Positions 55,756-58,386 of a stretch of DNA of 58,386 nt are shown here, piece after piece; within the stretch, counting starts at the first letter, position 1, and every line of letters starts with the position of its first letter. The DNA lies in NCBI GenBank assembly GCA_947259165.1, contig CAMYKY010000040.1, positions 1-58,386 on the forward strand, written 5' to 3'. Made by a program: the position numbers and the translations under genes. The DNA is from an uncultured Acidobacteriota bacterium (GTDB taxonomy: Bacteria > Acidobacteriota > Vicinamibacteria > Marinacidobacterales > SMYC01). Below the pieces are notes generated by a model. The model saw nothing but the letters and a program-made list of their open reading frames with translations, searched no databases and was not told the DNA's origin.

Positions 55756-56076
55756 TCAGCCAGAACGCGGACCGGAGAGTTCACGGACGGGGGCGAATGC
55801 AATTTCCAGCCGCTGGTTTAGCGCGGTAGCGATTCGATTCAGCATGTTAAGGGAGTGGCCTTGATAATCGGTGTCTTCTAGCCGGGCGATATCGGGCTGC
55901 TTGGTGCCGACGAGCTCCGCGAGCTGCTGCTGACTCAGCCCAGCTTCGGTTCGAGCTTGGTAAATGAGCCTGGCAATGTGAGCGTTGAAGGTTTCCTCTT
56001 CGATGCGCTCGCGCAGCTGGGTGTCGTCACCGGTCACGCGCTCGAGGATCTTGAGGGCATCCTTGGTCTTAGCCAT
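55756..56076 (-). CDS. XRE-type helix-turn-helix antitoxin-like protein
   Basis: I choose ATG 56076 after AGGAGGAAACCGAGG, giving 106 residues. The helix-turn-helix is AGLSQQQLAELVGTKQPDIARLE near residues 45-67 (key part SQQQLAELVGTKQPDIARLE), as in HigA-type antitoxins. A toxin such as HigB would normally precede it, but the gene upstream is the hicA remnant, so either the toxin has been lost or the partner is different. It could also be a plain regulator. Confidence 0.8.
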   Translation of the reverse strand: MAKTKDALKILERVTGDDTQLRERIEEETFNAHIARLIYQARTEAGLSQQQLAELVGTKQPDIARLEDTDYQGHSLNMLNRIATALNQRLEIAFAPVRELSGPRSG

Positions 56077-56105
56077 CCTCGGTTTCCTCCTCGTGGGTAT
56101 GTTTG

Positions 56106-56246
56106 TCAGGTGAGCGGCGTACGGGAGCCGTCGGAATTCTCGCGCACCATGGCGACGTGGTTGCCTTCTCGAACCACGTTGAAGCCGAGTGTTTGTAGCG
56201 CCTTGATGACTCGCGCCTTGGGGGCATCGACTGGAAACTTCGACAT
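56106..56246 (-). pseudogene. truncated hicA toxin remnant
   Basis: A 46-codon frame whose ATG overlaps the hicB stop by one base (TGATG). It begins [20 protein letters not shown], the start of a HicA mRNA-interferase with the catalytic histidine in EGNHVAMVR, then ends at RTPLT where a full HicA of about 70-80 residues would continue with another 25-30. The XRE gene starts 30 bp later. It is probably inactive, though a short product cannot be excluded. Confidence 0.7.
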
Positions 56247-56494
56247 CAGATGGTGACGGCGGCCTCGGCGACGAACACCTCGAGAACAGGAGCCTCTGCT
56301 TGAAGCACTTCGGTACCGAAGGTCTCCATGTGAAACCGGATGGCTGAGCGAACGTCGGCGAGCACGTCCTCGTAAGTATCACCCTCACCAACCACCACGC
56401 CTTTGAGGCCAAGGGGGTAGGCGACGTAGCCGTCAGAGTGCTTTTCGACAATCACTTTGATGTTTGTCTTGCTTTGTGCCCGCTCCGTTTCCAT
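56246..56494 (-). CDS. HicB-like antitoxin
   Basis: An 82-residue protein of the HicB fold: [24 protein letters not shown] near residues 12-35 (key part [13 protein letters not shown]) and [23 protein letters not shown]. The first dozen residues are a likely extension. HicB would neutralise HicA, which follows immediately and overlaps it. Because the HicA gene is truncated, HicB may be an orphan. Confidence 0.8.
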   Translation of the reverse strand: METERAQSKTNIKVIVEKHSDGYVAYPLGLKGVVVGEGDTYEDVLADVRSAIRFHMETFGTEVLQAEAPVLEVFVAEAAVTI

Positions 56495-56619
56495 TCATCC
56501 ATCATACCGTACCAGGTGGGACGATTTCGACGACGGCGCAGTGGTTGGGGTGGGCGTGACCGAGACCGACCGTACGCGGTGGGTTAGGCAGGATAGGCCG
56601 TCCGACGTCGGCGAGTCGC

Positions 56620-57330
56620 TCAGCTCGGCGACGAGGTGAGATTCAGGATCCCCAGCTCGACGGCGCGGTCCACCGCCTCTCGGCGACTGTGGGCGCCGAG
56701 CTTCTCGTAGATCTGTTTGAGGTGGTCGTTGACCGTATGGGACGAGATGAACAGGCGTTCCGCAATTTCCTTGTTCTGGAAGCGCGCGGTGAGTAGCTCG
56801 AGGACTTGCAGCTCGCGCCGGGTCAGGGCATCGAGCTCACGTGAATCCACTGCAACGACCCCAGCGTTCGGGGCCGCCGTCGATTGTTCGGGAACGTCCA
56901 CACGTCCGACCTCGGCCATCGTGAGCACCCGTTCGACGAATTTGGCCTCATCGCCTCCAGTGCTCAGGCGGCGAAGCATGTCCGCCATGACGGGGCCGGC
57001 TTCGACGAACGGGCGCACCCACCCCCCCGCTTGGGCCAGAGCCACTGACTCCGCCAATGCGCTTGCGGCCTCGTCCGCTCGTCCTTGCTTCTCCAGACAA
57101 AGCGATTGCAGGACCGAGATCTCGATTGTCTGGCCCCGGAAGTGCCAGGTTTCGCATCGTTCACGAAGCGACGCGAGCCGCACCGCCGCATCCTGAAGGT
57201 CCGCATTGGACCCAGCCGCGATCAAGACTCTCGCCTGCGTGATCCAGGGGAGCTCGAGCCAGAACCAAACCTCGGACATCTTCGCGTCGCGCGAAAGCGT
57301 ACGGGCCCAGTCGATCGCTTGCGCCACCCT
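56620..57330 (-). CDS. LuxR-family (MalT-like) regulator, N-terminus missing
   Basis: The C-terminal 237 codons of a large regulator. The helix-turn-helix is clear: LTRRELQVLELLTARFQNKEIAERL, ISSHTVNDHLKQIYEKLGAHSR near the end. Before it is a MalT-like TPR region (AIDWARTLSRDAKMSEVWFWLELPW). The reading frame ends abruptly toward 57330-57358, where the sequence becomes a different gene on the other strand; a full protein of this type would have 500 or more residues upstream. It is partial because of that junction and not because of the window edge. Confidence 0.85.
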   Translation of the reverse strand, partial: RVAQAIDWARTLSRDAKMSEVWFWLELPWITQARVLIAAGSNADLQDAAVRLASLRERCETWHFRGQTIEISVLQSLCLEKQGRADEAASALAESVALAQAGGWVRPFVEAGPVMADMLRRLSTGGDEAKFVERVLTMAEVGRVDVPEQSTAAPNAGVVAVDSRELDALTRRELQVLELLTARFQNKEIAERLFISSHTVNDHLKQIYEKLGAHSRREAVDRAVELGILNLTSSPS

Positions 57331-57358
57331 CGGTCCGGTGGCGATCGAACCGACCGCC
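57331..57358. other. junction between two unrelated sequences
   Basis: Left of this point is the LuxR C-terminal part on the minus strand; right of it is fdrA on the plus strand, already inside its coding sequence. Neither gene has its other half here and no intergenic DNA, attachment site or repeat is visible. The sequence to the right is much richer in G and C at third codon positions. This fits an assembly join or an insertion breakpoint. Confidence 0.7.
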
Positions 57359-57727
57359 GGCGGACACCGCCTGGTCGACTTCGGTGCCGACGAGTTCACT
57401 CGCGGCCGCGCCCACCCGATGATCGACCAGAGCCTGCGCCTGGAGGCGCTGGCAGCGGCGGCCGAGCCGGCGACGGGCGCCGTGCTGCTCGATGTCGTAC
57501 TGGGCTACGGGGCCCACCCCGATCCGGCGGCCGAGCTCGCCGCCGTGATCGCCGATCTGATCGGCGCCGGGATCCCGGTCGTCGTCTCGCTGTGCGGCAC
57601 GAAACGCGATCCGCAGGGGCGCCAGCGGCAGGCGGAGGCGCTGCGAACCGCCGGTGCCGAGCTGTACCTGTCGAACGCAGCGGCGGCCCACCGGGCCGTC
57701 GCCCTGATCGTGGAAGGTGCCGGATGA
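57359..57727 (+). CDS. fdrA: FdrA-family protein, C-terminal fragment
   Basis: The last 123 codons of FdrA, an acyl-CoA-synthetase-like protein associated with purine or allantoin degradation. Recognisable are GGHRLVDFGADEFTRGRAHP, RGRAHPMIDQSLRLEAL and ELYLSNAAAAHRAVALIV. The front half is missing at the junction near 57,340. Its ATG-overlapping stop (ATGA) couples it to the following DUF1116 gene, the usual fdrA-ylbE-ylbF order. Confidence 0.85.
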   Translation, partial: GGHRLVDFGADEFTRGRAHPMIDQSLRLEALAAAAEPATGAVLLDVVLGYGAHPDPAAELAAVIADLIGAGIPVVVSLCGTKRDPQGRQRQAEALRTAGAELYLSNAAAAHRAVALIVEGAG

Positions 57728-58386
57728 CCGATCTGGCGTCGCTCCTCGACATCGAGCCGGTAGTCGCCACCGCCGGCGTCGATCTGCTCGCCGAGGCCCT
57801 GGAGGCCCAGGGCGTCGCCGTGGCGCGAGCAGACTGGCGGCCGCCGCCGGCCGCTGCGGTGGAGGCGCTCGCCACCCTGGCTGCCGACGAGCGGCGTTCC
57901 GACGCCAACCGGGTCGCCCTCGACCGGCTGCTGGCCGTGCGGCCTCACCTGGTCGACATCGTCACGGCTCGCGATGTGATCCCGGTGGCCGCCGAGGGGA
58001 CCTTCCTCCACGCCGGTCCACCGATCGCCTGGGACGATTGCAGCGGACCGCTGCGGGGTGCCCTGATCGGTGCGGCGCTCTACGAGGGGCTCGCCGACGA
58101 TGTCGAGGCGGCGACCGCGCTGGGGCCGTCGCTGCGCCTGTCGCCGTGTCACCACCACCGCACGGTCGGCCCGATGGCGGGCGTCGTGAGCCCGTCGATG
58201 CCCGTCGCCGTGGTCGCCGACGGAGCGGGGGACGGGGTCGCCTACGCCACCCTCAACGAGGGGCTCGGCAAGGTGCTCCGCTACGGGGCGTTCGACAACG
58301 AGGTGATCGAGCGGCTGCGCTGGATCGACGGTGTGCTCGCACCCACCCTGGACGAGGCGATCCGACGCACCGGCCCGATCGACCTC
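57724..58386 (+). CDS. DUF1116 (YlbE-like) protein, cut by the window end
   Basis: A 221-codon N-terminal part, starting at ATG 57724 over the fdrA stop. It contains LVDIVTARDVIPVAAEGTFL, GPPIAWDDCSGPLRGALIG, SLRLSPCHHHRTVGPMAGVV and ATLNEGLGKVLRYGAFD, diagnostic of DUF1116. No stop occurs before the window edge at 58386. Members lie in the fdrA region involved in allantoin/carbamoyl metabolism; the exact activity is uncertain. Very high GC in this gene is unlike its left-hand neighbours. Confidence 0.88.
   Translation, partial: MTDLASLLDIEPVVATAGVDLLAEALEAQGVAVARADWRPPPAAAVEALATLAADERRSDANRVALDRLLAVRPHLVDIVTARDVIPVAAEGTFLHAGPPIAWDDCSGPLRGALIGAALYEGLADDVEAATALGPSLRLSPCHHHRTVGPMAGVVSPSMPVAVVADGAGDGVAYATLNEGLGKVLRYGAFDNEVIERLRWIDGVLAPTLDEAIRRTGPIDL

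Overview
The window looks like chromosomal DNA of a Gram-negative bacterium, most likely an uncultured Acidobacteriota (Vicinamibacteria- or Thermoanaerobaculia-like). The clues are family-level and partly from memory: a GWxTD-domain TPR protein, a carboxypeptidase-regulatory-domain outer-membrane barrel, serine/threonine kinase-TolB fusions and their remnants, an octaheme cytochrome fused to HEAT and TPR repeats, DUF4388, an Npt-like transporter fused to HEAT repeats (two copies), Uma2 nucleases and a Memo-family protein. There is no rRNA, phage, insertion sequence or CRISPR array. The last kilobase (from about 57,340) does not seem to belong with the rest: a LuxR gene is cut off mid-frame and a visibly GC-richer fdrA/DUF1116 pair runs to the window edge, which suggests an assembly chimera or a recent insertion.

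Layout. 0-3.2 kb: an Npt-like transporter with HEAT repeats, then the tail of a decayed TolB/kinase gene. 3.2-9.9 kb: the octaheme cytochrome, a small coiled-coil protein, an internally deleted gene, then a tight PsiE / Omp85-barrel / 550-aa exported protein run whose last member shows the spaced residues of a protein-kinase fold. 10-16.6 kb: a TolC-adaptor-RND efflux operon in which TolC carries an extra N-terminal periplasmic-binding-like domain. 16.8-19.2 kb: pckA and gpmA. 19.2-24.2 kb: a second HEAT-repeat transporter behind a cyclic-nucleotide-binding protein, then a divergent EAL protein. 24.2-29 kb: a four-gene ABC operon (ATPase, permease, ATPase, permease) and an exported protein. 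29.2-33.2 kb: two small unknown genes, enolase and a frameshifted outer-membrane barrel. 33.3-41.4 kb: a branched inverted repeat, then a PDZ-containing sensor kinase, an NtrC-type regulator and a GWxTD protein in one operon, a thioesterase and a CarboxypepD_reg-TPR protein. 41.6-46.3 kb: DUF4388, hemE, hemG, two tRNAs (Gln, Ser) and a Memo-family protein. 46.3-50 kb: an accessory patch with an HNH gene, one intact and one deleted Uma2 gene and a gutted kinase-TolB gene. 50-56.5 kb: DUF1326, the RIC iron-sulfur repair protein, three tandem outer-membrane proteins and toxin-antitoxin remnants.

How the parts fit. The window mixes central metabolism (pckA, gpmA, eno, hemE, hemG) with a large envelope programme: efflux, barrels, lipoprotein-like and TPR proteins, and an envelope-facing two-component system. 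A recurring theme is gene decay by internal deletion: four genes have lost their middle or front, and one barrel gene is out of frame by one base. All start choices were made by eye from ribosome-binding sites, overlaps and family lengths.
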